A DNA stretch of 64,000 nucleotides from Fragum whitleyi (taxonomy: Eukaryota; Mollusca; Bivalvia; Cardiida; Cardiidae). A program made the position numbers and the translations under genes. Of this stretch, positions 42,854-54,346 are shown one piece after another (the stretch's first letter is position 1; each line of letters starts with the position of its first letter). The stretch is from positions 30,162,708 through 30,226,707 of the forward strand of contig OX411559.1 in NCBI GenBank assembly GCA_948146395.1, read 5' to 3'. Below the pieces are notes generated by a model. The model searched no databases. It had not been told where the DNA came from and saw nothing but the letters and a program-made list of their open reading frames with translations.

Positions 42854-42979
42854 GAAAATTCACTTAATTTTGTAAATTGTAAATGCTTATTACTTTTGAT
42901 CTCCAAAAATGGAGGAAATGAAGATTATATATAATCCTCGTAGTCATTATGTAAAAGCTTTGACAATTTTTAATATGCC

Positions 42980-43055
42980 TGCCTAGGGTTCACCTTTGCG
43001 AAACTTTCTTTTTGAAATATAACTCCGCTTTGCCTATGTACCTTTAGTGGTATGC
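42980..43055. repeat. Fam-P hairpin, decayed half
   Basis: TGCCTAGGGTTCACCTTTGC, GAAACTTTC, CTCCGCTTTGCC match the left arm loosely. Confidence 0.4.
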
Positions 43056-43312
43056 AATATTTAAACGTTCTCAAACGTAAATAAACATAAATGAGAGAGT
43101 TTACTTTGGAACTTTGAATTTGAATCACCTGCAGCCTAATAGATGTTGGGATATAGCCATATACAAGTAGTAAACTCATTAGTACGAAAAATTGCCATAT
43201 TTCGACTAACAACTTCATTCATATATCCAGTTTTTATTTGCGCGTTAGAAAATGGTGAAAAATATATGGTATTATTAAAGGGGGGGGGGAATTATTACCA
43301 TGTTCGAATTAC

Positions 43313-43581
43313 GTATGTGACCCGTCACGCGAAAAGGGGCCTTCTCGGAAACTTCGTAAAATGAATATTTGAAAAAGATATTGGTTATAGAACAGACCAA
43401 CTAAAGGTCGTCGCATTTCAATTTTATTTTTACAGGATGGTAGAGCGGTGATTCTAGATTCGGAAAATGAGCAAAGTGCGAAAAGTATCCATCCTAATCA
43501 GTCTGCGCAATCCGCACAGTCTGACAAGGGTCAACACTTCACGCACTTCCTAGATAGTCGCTTTTCACGTGACGGGTCATA
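43313..43581 (+). mobile_element. Fam-F MITE, intact copy
   Basis: Inverted ends TATGTGACCCGTCACGCGAA and TTTTCACGTGACGGGTCATA, 269 bp. Inside: CAGTCTGCGCAATCCGCACA. The outer TA dinucleotides fit TA-specific insertion. Confidence 0.85.
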
Positions 43582-43923
43582 TATGTATATGAATAGAACT
43601 AACTGATTTTTTCCCCGAAATTCAACTTTCTAAAAACTTGTAATGATTTAATTACTTAAATAAAATTTCATTACCTCACTAATTTTGATCAAAGTTTCTC
43701 CACTTTATTAAAGTTGTTAATCCATTAATTCATTAACTGATGCTGTACTTTATAAATAATACGGGTCGTTAAAATTGAACCATACTTTTTCTTTCCGTAT
43801 TCGTAACGTAACCCTTGTCGTGCTTAGCCCGGAATATTTCTGCTTTGGCAGAAGGTTAAAACAAAGATCAGCTTGCACAAATGTGCAGTCAGATCTTAGT
43901 CTTTACCACCTGCTTTTTCTTGT
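43582..43923. other. Unassigned stretch
   Basis: AT-rich; no feature seen. Confidence 0.35.
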
Positions 43924-43927
43924 TTAA

Positions 43928-44891
43928 GGTTCATGTAAAGTGTTTGAGACCCAATTTTAAGGGCATTCATTTGCGAAGAAAAAGCAGTATGTCCAGGAAT
44001 ATTATATATCAAAATGAAGCTATTTATGAGCACAAGCAGTTGAAAAGCATAAGACTGTTATAACTACAGCGGTATAGCCAAAACATTGTGGAAAAGGGTC
44101 ATTTTGTACAGAACAAGCAACTGCATGACTGTTGGATAAAATTGGCTCATATTTTAACAAAGTCTAGCCTAAAGTACCATCCAGGTAGTGCTACAACCAT
44201 TGATATAAAACTCAGCCTCAAAACGTAGTTATGCAAGCAATTTATTTTGATTTATTTTATAAACACATATGTCATATATGTCATTCTAATTTTGTAAATG
44301 TGTAGATCTTTTGAGGGTATGGTGTGTTATCACAACATAAATTGCATTAATTGTTTATATACCTGTAAGGTTGTTTAGCAATATATCAATTTCTATTTCA
44401 CAGAATGATAAATATAGTAATATTGTAGATCATTGAATTAAAAAAAAACTATAATTTGAAATAAATCGCAGAAAATATTTCTCAATATTATGGTGTTATG
44501 TTGCACCATACCTTACATCTATTTTGAAAACAGACCAAACCGGTTTGACATGTATGTTGACAAAATAAATGGAAATTGATTGTTTCAAAAGAGCCTTTAG
44601 AGACTGAATTTTATATCTAAGGTTGTAGCACTACCTGGATGGTACTTCAGACTGTACTTTGTTAAAATACGGGGCAATTTTATGCAACCGTCATGCAGTT
44701 GCTTGTTCTGTACAAACTGACCCTTTTCCACAATGTTTTGGCTATACCGCTATAGCTATGGCGGTCTTATGTTGCCTAACTGCTTGTGCTCACGAATAGC
44801 TTCATTTTGATATATAATTTTCCTGGACATACTGCTTTTTCTTGGCAAATGAATGCCCTTAAAATTGGGTCTCAAACACTTTACATGAACC
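43928..44891 (+). mobile_element. Fam-C palindromic element, copy 1 (TTAA-flanked)
   Basis: 964 bp. Long inverted arms of about 290 bp start GGTTCATGTAAAGTGTTTGA and end TCAAACACTTTACATGAACC. TTAA lies on both outer sides (43924-43927, 44892-44895), the duplication made by piggyBac-type transposons. The unique centre of about 380 bp has no long frame. The 60-residue frame at 43881-44063 crosses the boundary and is not a gene. An inverted second copy is at 52413-53380. Confidence 0.85.
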
Positions 44892-44913
44892 TTAACAAGA
44901 AAAGATAAAAAAA

Positions 44914-45440
44914 AAGAGGGTCAAAATGGCCCTAAATCGCTCAACTGAAATGTATTGATCCGGTTGAACTGATCAAAGTAACTTTCTGGAAAAGTTTCAT
45001 TCACATTTGCCCAATTGTTGAAGAGAAGGTGTTATTCGATGAATTTAAAGTGATAATAGACCCTGTCCACCCATTCATTACTGAGGAGACCTGCCACGCC
45101 CATATTTATAGGCCAATCAAAATTTTGCGAACAATTTTTGACAAGGGTCACCTAAGAACCATTCTGGTAAATTTTCATTGAATTCGGCCCATCGATTCAG
45201 AGATGTCGTTCAAAGATTTTGGACTCAAAATAAGCCCCGCCCTGTCATGCCCATATTTATGGACCAAACAAAATTTTGCGAACGATTTTTGAAAATGGGG
45301 CACCCAAAGAACATTCTTTTTAAGTTTCATTGAAATCGACCCAGAGGTTCAGGAGAAATGAAAACTTTTAAGATTGTTGACGACGAACGACGCACGACGG
45401 ACGACGCACGATGGAAGACGGTGCGTAGGTGAGCTGAAAA
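44914..45440 (+). mobile_element. Fam-D element, copy 3
   Basis: Left GAGGGTCAAAATGGCCCTAA. Units with CGCCCATATTTATGG.CCAA and GAACATTCT are repeated about three times. Right GACGACGAACGACGCACGAC and TAGGTGAGCTGAAAA. It follows fam-C copy 1 by only 20 bp. Confidence 0.75.
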
Positions 45441-45939
45441 AATACAAAATAAAAATTGACTCAGAGTTTGTGCATCTACCCTTTTAGCATTATGTAACTT
45501 TGCTAATGTTTTACTCAGCAAGAAACCTTGACACTACAGTCTTCCGTTAAGCGTTTTTCGACGTTTGAGGAAAAGTTGATAGTCGCCCATTATCGCTGTT
45601 TTAACGTATGACGAGCGTTGTTTATTAACTACATTACGTCTGTATTCGACGAGAATAGTTGGTTAAGAAAAAATATCAATTATGTTTCTGTCAGTGAAAT
45701 TTTGAAATTTCCTAGTGTTATAAATTTTGATATCGACAATAGTTACGATAACACTTTGAAGTTTCGCTGGAAGAACTAAATTTTTAAACAGCTGAGATAA
45801 AACATTGCAGCCCAATCATAGATTCAAGATATCTGCATGACTTAAAATTAGGGATTGATTTTTTGTCTTCATAAGTATGCAATTTCGATTAAATATCAAT
45901 GGGGAACAGACAACATTAGGGTACAGATAGAGGATATTA
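45441..45939. other. Unassigned stretch
   Basis: No gene or repeat recognised. Confidence 0.35.
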
Positions 45940-46300
45940 AATGAGTGGTCATTGAATACCGAATTTATTAAACGAGTCATCTATAAACAAATAAAAACGA
46001 GGCTGTGCCGAATTTTTATCTGTTTATAGATGACGAGTTTAATAAATTCGGTATTTTATGAGCACAAATTTGATATTCTATTTATAATATGACCCGAATT
46101 TTAGTGATAAAACGAGAAATTACGATATTTGTCGTTTCATGTTATTCCGCGAAACATACAACGCCGTTTGCGAATGACGTCAGCATATCCATAATGACGT
46201 CATTTCCCTAACAAAAATAATAACATTGTTCTTCGTTCTTAGCTCATTTGCATAGTTATTCCACTAGTGTAATAACACCCGTGTAGTATCAAAAATATTC
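45940..46300. repeat. Fam-M palindrome and flank
   Basis: 45946-46066 is a palindrome: AATACCGAATTTATTAAACG ... GTTTAATAAATTCGGTATTT, with hinge GAGGCTGTGCCGAA. The flank carries two TGACGTCA sites 20 bp apart (46175, 46195). A degenerate relative is at 60830-61080. Confidence 0.7.
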
Positions 46301-46472
46301 AACGGGGATATTTCACTCCCGCGACGTACTTCATATTATAAATTGTGTTATTGACTCCCAAATCAGTTAAGAAATATTGATTAAAATAATCTAAGAAAAC
46401 AGAAACCAAACGAAACAATCATGAACCATGAAATGAACGAGAAAACATCCTAAAATGGTTCTTAAACAATAA

Positions 46473-46691
46473 CTATCCAAAGTCCATCTGTTTCCATTTT
46501 CTGTGACCTTGTGGCGTTTTTCGAAGCTCGGAATCCGACGGCACTGCAGTTATAGCGACAAACACTTTATCCAGCCCAAAAGTAAGCTGGTTTGAAATGC
46601 TCATCTCAGGGGATTGAGTGATCACAGACCGCACAATTCTTCCATTATGACCATTCGATTGCCAAAGAATCCCGGCGCCCCAATGTTTACA
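46473..46691 (-). pseudogene. Open, coding-like stretch of unknown identity
   Basis: Between stops on the minus strand lies a 72-codon open stretch without an early Met. It reads ILWQSNGHNGRIVRSVITQS near the start and VFVAITAVPSDSELRKTPQG near the end, then a basic tail and a stop. Base composition is richer in G+C than the neighbourhood, residues are varied, and no repeat family covers it. An adjacent minus-strand frame (46622-46804) stops where this one is in full flow, so one frameshift could join them; that would fit a decayed exon. I do not recognise the protein and see no clear splice acceptor. A chance frame remains possible. Confidence 0.22.
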
Positions 46692-46804
46692 TCATTGACA
46701 AAGTCAAAGTTGTCGTTCATAAAAATCCACAAAGTGAAACAATATAATATCACAATTTTTTCCGAAGGGAAGAGAATAAACATAAAAGACGCGCAGTTCC
46801 ACAT

Positions 46805-47244
46805 AACGTTAGTTGACGTCTAATTATGCGCGGGAACGTCAACGTCGCCTGAACGTGGAAAAACGACGTTGACGTCATATTCTTTATGAGATTTTAAAAT
46901 GGCTGTATCAGTTAATATTATGATGTAATAGTGTTAAAATATTTATCGTTTTCTTGAAAAGGGCAATTTTTGCAGAAATATTGAATACTGAGTGTTTTAT
47001 TAAATGACAAAGTGAAAGATTAGCCCAAATTGTTTTCATTCCTCGTCCTAAAACTATAGAACGTCCTAAAAGGGGATTTTTTTGCTTCAAAGTGTCTTAA
47101 TTTTCCCTCGAATTTTCCAAGATGGCGACAAGAAAGTCATGAAAACAAAATTTTCCCGGTATCCGCAAGGGCCGAGGCCGATAGACAAGACATAACTTAA
47201 AGAATAAAAATAGAGCTATAGAGAACAGAAATCAGAGATCAGAA
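46805..47244. other. Unassigned stretch
   Basis: AACGTCAACGTCG and ACGACGTTGACGTCAT words at 46827-46878 (one TGACGTCA at 46870). Otherwise no feature. Confidence 0.4.
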
Positions 47245-47420
47245 TAGAAAAATCAACTGGTTATCTCTGATATGAAAAACGTTTTACTCGAATCGTTATT
47301 AGGATGTTGAAAAAACTCGCCCTACGGACTCGTTTTTTAACGCTTAAAAACGCTTTCTCGTTAAGTGTTTTTTTTTTTCATATCAGAGATAACCAGTTGA
47401 TTATCCTCTATTTTTTCATT
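47245..47420. repeat. Fam-N palindrome
   Basis: ATCAACTGGTTATCTCTGAT ... ATCAGAGATAACCAGTTGAT, with an inner AAAACG/CGTTTT pairing and a hinge around CTCGCCCTACGGACTCG. Confidence 0.8.
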
Positions 47421-47480
47421 TAGACAGGGACTCTAAATATAAATGTATGCATGTATATTTAGGGTCCGTGATTTAGACAA

Positions 47481-47585
47481 GCCCTGCATTCTGGAAGGAA
47501 AAACGTTTGTTTATGTTTAAAAACATGACCCTACATTGCATTTGCTTAAACGTTTCGCGAACGTTTTCATATTAAACGCAGGTTG
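47481..47585. repeat. Fam-P hairpin, diverged
   Basis: GCCCTGCATTCTGGAAGGAA, AACGTTTGTTTATG, ACCCTACATTGCATT, AAACGTTTCGCGAACGTTTT, AAACGCAGG. Confidence 0.6.
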
Positions 47586-47602
47586 GCATCATTTAACTTT
47601 TG

Positions 47603-47761
47603 AAGTAGTGGACCCGTAATAGTTCCGCAACATTTCGGATTGCATGATCTCTACAATGTTAACCGAGGTTTCCGAAAGATATCATTAGGAAACCTCGATT
47701 AACACTGTTAAAGTTCATGACTTCCGACACGTTGCAGAAGTATTACGGGTCCACTACCTTA
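47603..47761. repeat. Fam-B palindromic MITE, copy 6
   Basis: AAGTAGTGGACCCGTAATAG ... GTATTACGGGTCCACTACCT followed by TAA; centre GATATCATTAGGAAACCTCG. Best-preserved copy, about 159 bp. Confidence 0.87.
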
Positions 47762-48384
47762 ATTCTTTGCATAATGTCCCTCTATCGGGTATCATATTGA
47801 GAATGTTATGGTTTAAAGATGTTTTGACATGCGTTAAAAATGATAAAGATCATTGCTTCTTGATTCAATCTACTTAATTATTACCAGAAAAATATAACAA
47901 TGTTCAACTTATGACCCCCAAAGCCAAAAGGAACACTTAAAATTCCTGCTTAACAGAAGAGCATATCATACAATACTGTTATATAGAGTTCAAAGACTGG
48001 GTCCGCACTTCATTAAATTCCCGCGATGATGCACAAAGCTGGGTGGAGCTCTTTCAAAAATAAATGGGAAAAAACACAACACTACAAGCTATGCCTCATT
48101 GAGCTCGGTGTTACTCATGATGTACGGGGGTTACTAACCTTTGTATTTTAGGAACAATTTTTAGCATATCATGGTAACTTTCTTATTATAAGCGCATACT
48201 ATTTTGTTCTTAGCATTGAATTCTTTTTTTAACGCTACAGGGTTTAGTACTGCACTTGTATGTTTTTTCAAAGTAATCACTTACCTGCAAAAAAGTTTTC
48301 TTTTTCCTTTTTATACATATATGAAAAAAATAATTCCAGGGAAAACAGTTAACTACAGCGCATCGTTCACAACATAATCCTATA
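47762..48384. other. Unassigned stretch
   Basis: No gene or repeat recognised. Confidence 0.35.
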
Positions 48385-48825
48385 CAGTTAACAACATTGC
48401 GAAATTGACAAGGTGAATGATTTTGGATTGATTTAGGAATGAAAGTGAATGAGTGTGAGGAGCGAGTTTTGAGTGAAATTAATAGGAGTTAATCCTATAT
48501 CGCAAATTTTGTTCAGGATGAACAAAATTAGCGATATTGATTACCTCCCTTTAACGAAAAATGCATACACGTTCTATACATAGCTTCCTATTTCTTCAAG
48601 AACCTATGAGACGCTAACAATTAGAAATATGTCAGTGAAATCGCGATCTTTTCTCTATCCAATATTTTTTTTGAATGACGTTCATGATTCTATATTTTTC
48701 AATTGGTTTGAGAGTTTTTGAATGGTTTAAGTGAGTGTTAGGAATGAATAAATGGAGCGCTGAGTGAGCGATTTAGAATTGTTTTGATCGAAATGATTGT
48801 CAATTTCACGATGTAACTAACTGTA
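48385..48825 (+). mobile_element. Fam-A MITE, copy A13 (near-intact)
   Basis: Left TACAGTTAACAACATTGCGA, right TTTCACGATGTAACTAACTG then TA. The hairpin CGCAAATTTTGTTCAGGATG/AACAAAATTAGCG is intact. Its right TA is shared with the next element (fam-F). Confidence 0.9.
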
Positions 48826-48925
48826 TGACCCGTCACGGAAAAATACAATTTTAGAAGTGAGTAAAGTGTCGACCCTGGTTAGACTGCGCGATATTTGCAG
48901 ATTGACTAGGATCGAAGCATTCGCA
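48826..48925 (+). mobile_element. Fam-F MITE, internally deleted
   Basis: TGACCCGTCACGGAAAAATA, then GGTTAGACTGCGCGATATTT and GATTGACTAGGATCG. One end and part of the interior remain, abutting A13. Confidence 0.6.
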
Positions 48926-49548
48926 AAAAAAAAAAATTATCTGGGTCTATAATCTTCAGTCTATCTTCCTACATAACTATTTTCGAAATCCGTTTCTGAA
49001 TGACTTCTGCTGGATTCAATCTTGTTTCCAAATATTTATTTGACCGAGTTCCTTGACTGTCTGTTTTCGAGTGACAAGACATATATATCTCTCCAACGGA
49101 GATTCTATTTATCGATTTAAAAATGCGTTATTCATTGAAACAGCTATTTTGCTCCCTTTTCATTTACCGAAATTTTCCTCGTGTATAGTTCGGAGAAGTA
49201 TTTTTTTTTTTAATAAAGATACGTGCTTTTTTTAATAGATTTGTTAATTCTATTAGTAATTTTGAGTTTGGTATATTAAGATAATCAAGACACTCTTAGT
49301 AACGTGGTTCTTTATCTTATCTATATTATCAGATTATCACATAACATAATTATCATGAAATGGAATCAGATTTCTGAATTTTCGTTTGTGTTACGCGATG
49401 TTCTCTTTACCAGGAAAATATTTTCCAATTACGCAATACATATTGATGTCGCTGACCTAATATCAATCAAACTCGAATGCTGTCCGGCTATGCGAGGAAT
49501 AAGTTTGACTTTTTATTGACCTTTTTTATTCCATCTTTTACGTTGACT
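48926..49548. other. Unassigned stretch
   Basis: No gene or repeat recognised; the 60- and 71-residue plus-strand frames lack protein features. Confidence 0.35.
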
Positions 49549-49690
49549 TTACAAAAAGGAGGATCGTGATCGCTCAAACGGAGAATCAAACGCATCATTA
49601 CTAAGCGACTGAGATGAAAAAGGTGTTGGCGGATGGAGCCTTGAACAGAAAGAGAGACGAACGGCGGAAAATAGTCGAGAACATTTTCTA
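49549..49690 (-). CDS. Weak candidate exon (Ser/Pro-rich)
   Basis: On the minus strand a GAAATTAG word (an acceptor-like end) precedes a frame of about 46 codons reading LHPPTPFSSQSLSNDAFDSP in its middle and ending just where TTTTT|GTAAAG could serve as a donor; a stop also lies there. G+C is higher than in the flanks and no repeat family covers it. No neighbouring exon is visible and no family is recognised. Included only because the composition stands out. Confidence 0.15.
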
Positions 49691-50055
49691 ATTTCGATAT
49701 ACGTGCTCATGTAAGCAAAAAGCGGGACATGTAGGATTAACATACTGATTTGAAAAGAAGTACATAGTCATGACCATTTACATTGTTGTCCGTTAGCGGC
49801 CCAAACCTCGTAACTCTGCTTATTGAAGTAACAAGGTATTGACGATAGATAAACATAATAACTTCCAATTGTTTTCCATTAAATAGGCCTATCGATCGAA
49901 ACCGGTCAAAACCGGTCGAAATTGTCGAAAATTGTACTTAAAATTTGAATCTATGAATCAAGGATAAAAATAAGAGCTATTACCAAATTTTGCATTTGAA
50001 GCTAAAGGATAGTTTTGTGCATTTTTCAAAGCGACATAAGAACAGTTACATGATG
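49691..50055. other. Unassigned stretch
   Basis: Short tandem words ACCGGTCAAAACCGGTCGAA at 49900-49920; otherwise nothing. Confidence 0.35.
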
Positions 50056-50443
50056 TGATAACATCGTGAAATTGACCAGATATATGATTTTGGAATGAAA
50101 TTGAAGGAAATTAAAGGGGGTTAATCCAATTTCGCTAATTTTGTTCAAGTTGACCAAATTAGCAATACTAATTACCCCCTTTTAATAAAAATAAACATTC
50201 TTTACTATTTGTGTCTTCGAGAACCAATCTGACACTTTAAAATCAACATCAGCCAATAAAATCGTAGCATAATTTGATCAATTTGAATAAAATGTTGATC
50301 ATCTAGAACTATTTAGAAACGTTTTCAAATGATTTTGGAGTGTATTTGATCGATTTAAGTGAGTCTTGGAATGAATGATTGGTGATCGATTGAGAATGAT
50401 TTTGATTGGAGTGATTGTCAATTTCACGATGTGACTAACTGTA
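50056..50443 (+). mobile_element. Fam-A MITE, copy A14
   Basis: Left ATAACATCGTGAAATTGACC, hairpin TTTTGTTCAAGTTGACCAAA, right CAATTTCACGATGTGACTAA then CTGTA. 388 bp, with a deletion after the left end. Confidence 0.82.
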
Positions 50444-50946
50444 GCGATGAAGAAGATAGGATTCGGTGGTTTTACTTGACTACCCGTTGGAATTGAAATC
50501 TGGCAGGGGCCCAGTGAGAATGACGAATGTTCCAGTGCATTCAGTATGTTTATCGAGCGTTACGAGAACTTGATATGTTTGTAAATATTTACAAGTGTTA
50601 CACAAACTGTTCTGTGAACAATTGGAACTGCAGAGAGAGTGCACTCTGGTTTTCTCAAAAGATGATTTTACATGCTATCTAAAGAAAGGTACATGTATTA
50701 ATCATAACTCTATTTCAACCTTTGTTTTTTTGGGTTTTTTTCATTGTGGCGAATGATATATGCGTATTATTCACAAGATAAAAAAATGCAATGAAAAAGA
50801 TAGTATATAAATGCCACTACCTCGATCTTTTCTTTATTCTGGGCCTTAAAAGTGAAAAAAAAAACCTTACATATTGATAGAAGATAATTGATTGTTTCGG
50901 AGTAAGACCGATTTTTTATCGTGGATGAAGAAACAATGAAATAATA
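50444..50946. other. Unassigned stretch
   Basis: No feature recognised. Confidence 0.35.
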
Positions 50947-51080
50947 GATTACGGGGTCAATCAAAAGTTCACGAACAAGTTTAAAAAAGGGCTACCCAAG
51001 GAACATTCATGTCTAGTTTGGTTGAAATTGGCTCCTAGTTTGGAAGGATTTTAAATTAAAAATGAGTCCCGCCCTGGCGG
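50947..51080 (+). repeat. Fam-D internal unit, isolated
   Basis: GGTCAATCAAAAGTTCACGA, AAGGGCTACCCAAGGAACAT, GTTGAAATTGGCTCC, AGTCCCGCCCTGGC match one internal unit of the 5385/44914/54607 type. Confidence 0.55.
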
Positions 51081-51892
51081 TAAATAGGTATAAATGTTTA
51101 AAGAATTGACGCACAAGCTAAACTTAAGAAAGATGTGCTACACTGTAAAACGTCATCGTCAGAATTGGTCAAGCGATGAAAACACCAACTGATAATCAAA
51201 TCCAGAGAATCCATTGAAATGCATTAGCCAAAAAAATAAATGTTTATGACAAGAGAGGAGATCGGTAGGTAATTGTGATATAAGGCCTAATTCTGCAGTC
51301 CGAAAATGAGGTGTTTTTTCTACACAATTCCTTATGAGTCCAAACACTTAAGAAATTCTCCAGACTTGGTCGGAATGACCTTTCAATACCAGACTTCTTA
51401 AGTCCGTATTTCTCCACACTCCAATTGCAGTCAATATTCCGTGTGGGTGGTTAAGCGAATAATCCAATTAGGCCAAGAGTGGGGATAATTAGAGAATTGT
51501 TGTAGATTGGCCAACGCTAGCGTCTAAAAGTGGGACTGTTTTTCGTATTTTTCTTCCATATATGGACATTGTCTTCGAATTGCTAAAAGATTCCTATTTT
51601 TTCAGCTTTATTTATGACGTTAATCGATTGAAATTTAAAGATTAATTGTTTCAAGTATGGATATACTAGTACATGGTCGTCATTTTTCGTCATTAACATT
51701 ATTATCATTTATTTTTTTTTGATGAACAACAAGCGATATATTTCAAGCGGGCGATCACATCGTCGTTGAAGGATCAATTTTATTGTCGTATCCGTAGGGC
51801 ATGAAATAAGCTGTCAACTTTGTTGCTTACCAACAACATGTATTTAAAATTATGCTATGAAAATTGCGAACACTATCTCTCAAAGCAAGTTA
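51081..51892. other. Unassigned stretch
   Basis: No gene or repeat recognised. Confidence 0.4.
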
Positions 51893-52150
51893 CAGTCAAT
51901 CTTGCTCGGGCGACCACGTCTATTTAACGACCATTTTTATTAAGCGACTGTTTTCAAAATCCTTTGCTTTAAATCAAAATATCTTAAAAAGGAGGTATTG
52001 TTGGTAAAAAAAATATGAAAATGAACCCTATTTGTTTAATACTCACCAGAGACGCCTCAATGAGACGATTCATTTGAGTTTTAACAACATGGCATTATCG
52101 AGAATTTCGCAATTATATGCATACCCAAACAAAATGTACGTATCTTTAGG
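51893..52150. repeat. Fam-H interspersed repeat, copy 3
   Basis: TGCTCGGGCGACCACGTCTA, AAATCAAAATATCTTAAAAA, CTCAATGAGACGATTC. Same order as 3445-3775. Confidence 0.6.
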
Positions 52151-52367
52151 ATAAGTTAACATAGACAATGTAAAATCGCTCGTGACAAGCATTTTTTTTC
52201 CAGTTGTTTTTTTTTTCAAGGGCATCCAAAAGTCTGATTATCTGTTAACATCTTGTATATCATTCTTCAGATGTTGCATATTTATCATTTAATTACCGAA
52301 ATGCATAGCATGATTTCTTCTTTGCTCTTTATATACCTATGAACAAGAAGACAAAAAAAAGCAAAAA

Positions 52368-52394
52368 ACAAAAAAAAAAAAAAAAAAAAAAAAA
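52368..52394 (+). repeat. Poly-A tract
   Basis: A run just left of fam-C copy 2. Confidence 0.9.
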
Positions 52395-52412
52395 CCCCAC
52401 ACCTCCATTTAA

Positions 52413-53380
52413 GGTTCATGTAAAGTGTTTGAGACCCAATATTTATGGCACTTCATTAGCCTAGAAAAAGCAGTATGTCCAGGTATATTATATATCAAAA
52501 TGAAGCTATTCGTGAGCACAAACAGTTAGGCAACATAAGACCGCTATAGCTATAGCGGTATAGCCATAACATTGTGGAAAAGGGTCATTTTGTACAGAAC
52601 AAGCAACTGCATGACGGTTGCATAAAACCGCCTCATATTTTAACAAAGTACAGTCTGAAGTACCATCCAGGTAGTGCTACAACCTTAGATATAAAACTCA
52701 GTCTCAAAAGGCTCTTTTGAAACAATCAATTTCCATTTATTTTGTCAACATACATGTCAAACCGGTTTGGTCTGTTTTCAAAATACACGTTAGGTATGGT
52801 GCAACATCACACCATAATATTGTGAAATATTTTCTGCGATTTATTTCAAATTATAGGTTTTTTTTAATTCAATGAACTACAATATTACATTATATTTATG
52901 ATTCTGTGAAATAGAAATTGATATATTGCTAATCAACCTTACAGGTATATAAACAATTAATGTCTATTTATGTTGTGATAACACACCATACCCTAAAAAG
53001 ATCTACACGTTTACAAAATTAGAATGACAAATGTGACATATGTGTTTATTAAATAAGTCAAAATAAATTGCTTGCATAACTACGTTTTGGGGCTGAGTTT
53101 TATATCAATGGTTGTAGCACTACCTGGATGGTACTTTAGGCTAGACTTTGTTAAAATATGAGCCAATTTTATCCAACGGTCATGCAGTTGCTTGTTCTGT
53201 ACAAAATGACCCTTTTCCACAATGTTTTGGCTATATCGCTATAGTTATAACAGTCTTATATTTTTCAACTGCTTGTGCTCATAAATAGCTTCATTTTGAT
53301 ATATAATATACCTGGACATACCGCTTTTTCTTTGCAAATGAATGCCCCTAAAATTGGGTCTCAAACACTTTACATGAACC
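52413..53380 (-). mobile_element. Fam-C palindromic element, copy 2 (inverted)
   Basis: 968 bp, TTAA on both sides (52409-52412, 53381-53384), ends GGTTCATGTAAAGTGTTTGA / TCAAACACTTTACATGAACC. The centre is in reverse order relative to copy 1: ATTTGTAAACGTGTAGATC-type words on the minus strand. The two copies look over 85% alike by eye. Confidence 0.85.
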
Positions 53381-53384
53381 TTAA

Positions 53385-53912
53385 ATGAATATAATGGATC
53401 TTTCGCATTTCTGAAACAAAGGGAATTAAATGTGATGACATGCATCTATGTCTCTCTTTGAAACGTCAAGAGAAACAACCCCGAGCTTTTAGGATTTTAT
53501 AAATGTCCTGTTATATAACAGGTGATATATTTTCTTTTGGAGATGCCAGACTGGTATAAATGATGATATTCTTATGCACAATTTCAAAATGATAAATCTA
53601 TTTCATCTGTTTCATACTTACATATCAAATCTACGCAATATTATTCAATTTGTGTCTTTATGCTGAAAAGATATGCGACAATGGCGCAACCTTCACTCCA
53701 TAAACGGAACTTTCTTTTCGGTTAAAAGATTGCTTTGTAGATATTTGTGGTGAAAGTACGCATAATCATACTATTCTCGATTCATTTTAGAAATGTTACT
53801 GCTCTTTGCGAGGTTCAAAATTTGGCATTGCTATTTCTTCGATGACGTCTGATCACTAAGTAGCATTTCATATTTCTAGCAGAAAGAAAAGAAAGTCCTG
53901 AGTTTAAGATCT
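53385..53912. other. Unassigned stretch
   Basis: No feature recognised. Confidence 0.35.
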
Positions 53913-54167
53913 GGACCCGAGGTAATAAACCTTTTCTCATTCTCGACAGAGAATTTTCTCAAATTTCAGCTTGAGATTAAAGCTTGAGATTGAAGCTGCA
54001 TTTCTGTTGTGTACTAATATAAATGTGTGACATTAAAAGATAATATTAATAAGATGTTATAAACAGCAACTTATTGATATCATCTTTTCAGTTAATAAAT
54101 TTATCTGAGTTCTAAGTTTGAGAAAATTTTCAGTAGAAAATGAGAAAAGTTTTATAACCTTGGGCCC
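53913..54167. mobile_element. Fam-I MITE, copy 2
   Basis: Ends GGACCCGAGGTAATAAACCT and GAAAAGTTTTATAACCTTGG then GCCC. 255 bp, with subterminal GAGAATTTTCTCAAATTTCA and its inverse. Confidence 0.8.
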
Positions 54168-54297
54168 CTACTTTTCTCATCTATATTAGAAAATGAAAAT
54201 AATTAAGCCAGCCTTGGCGAGAGGAATATCTTTTCATGCTTTCACATTAATTTTCTGAGTTCTCCCTAATTTTCTCATGAAAAAAAAGTCTCAGCAA

Positions 54298-54346
54298 ATA
54301 CATCCGAGGTTGATCGTAGATTTGTCGAGATATGTCATAATTGCTT
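54298..54346. repeat. Fam-G terminal repeat remnant
   Basis: ATACATCCGAGGTTGATCGT, AGATTTGTCGAG matches the right end of fam-G copy 1. Confidence 0.55.
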
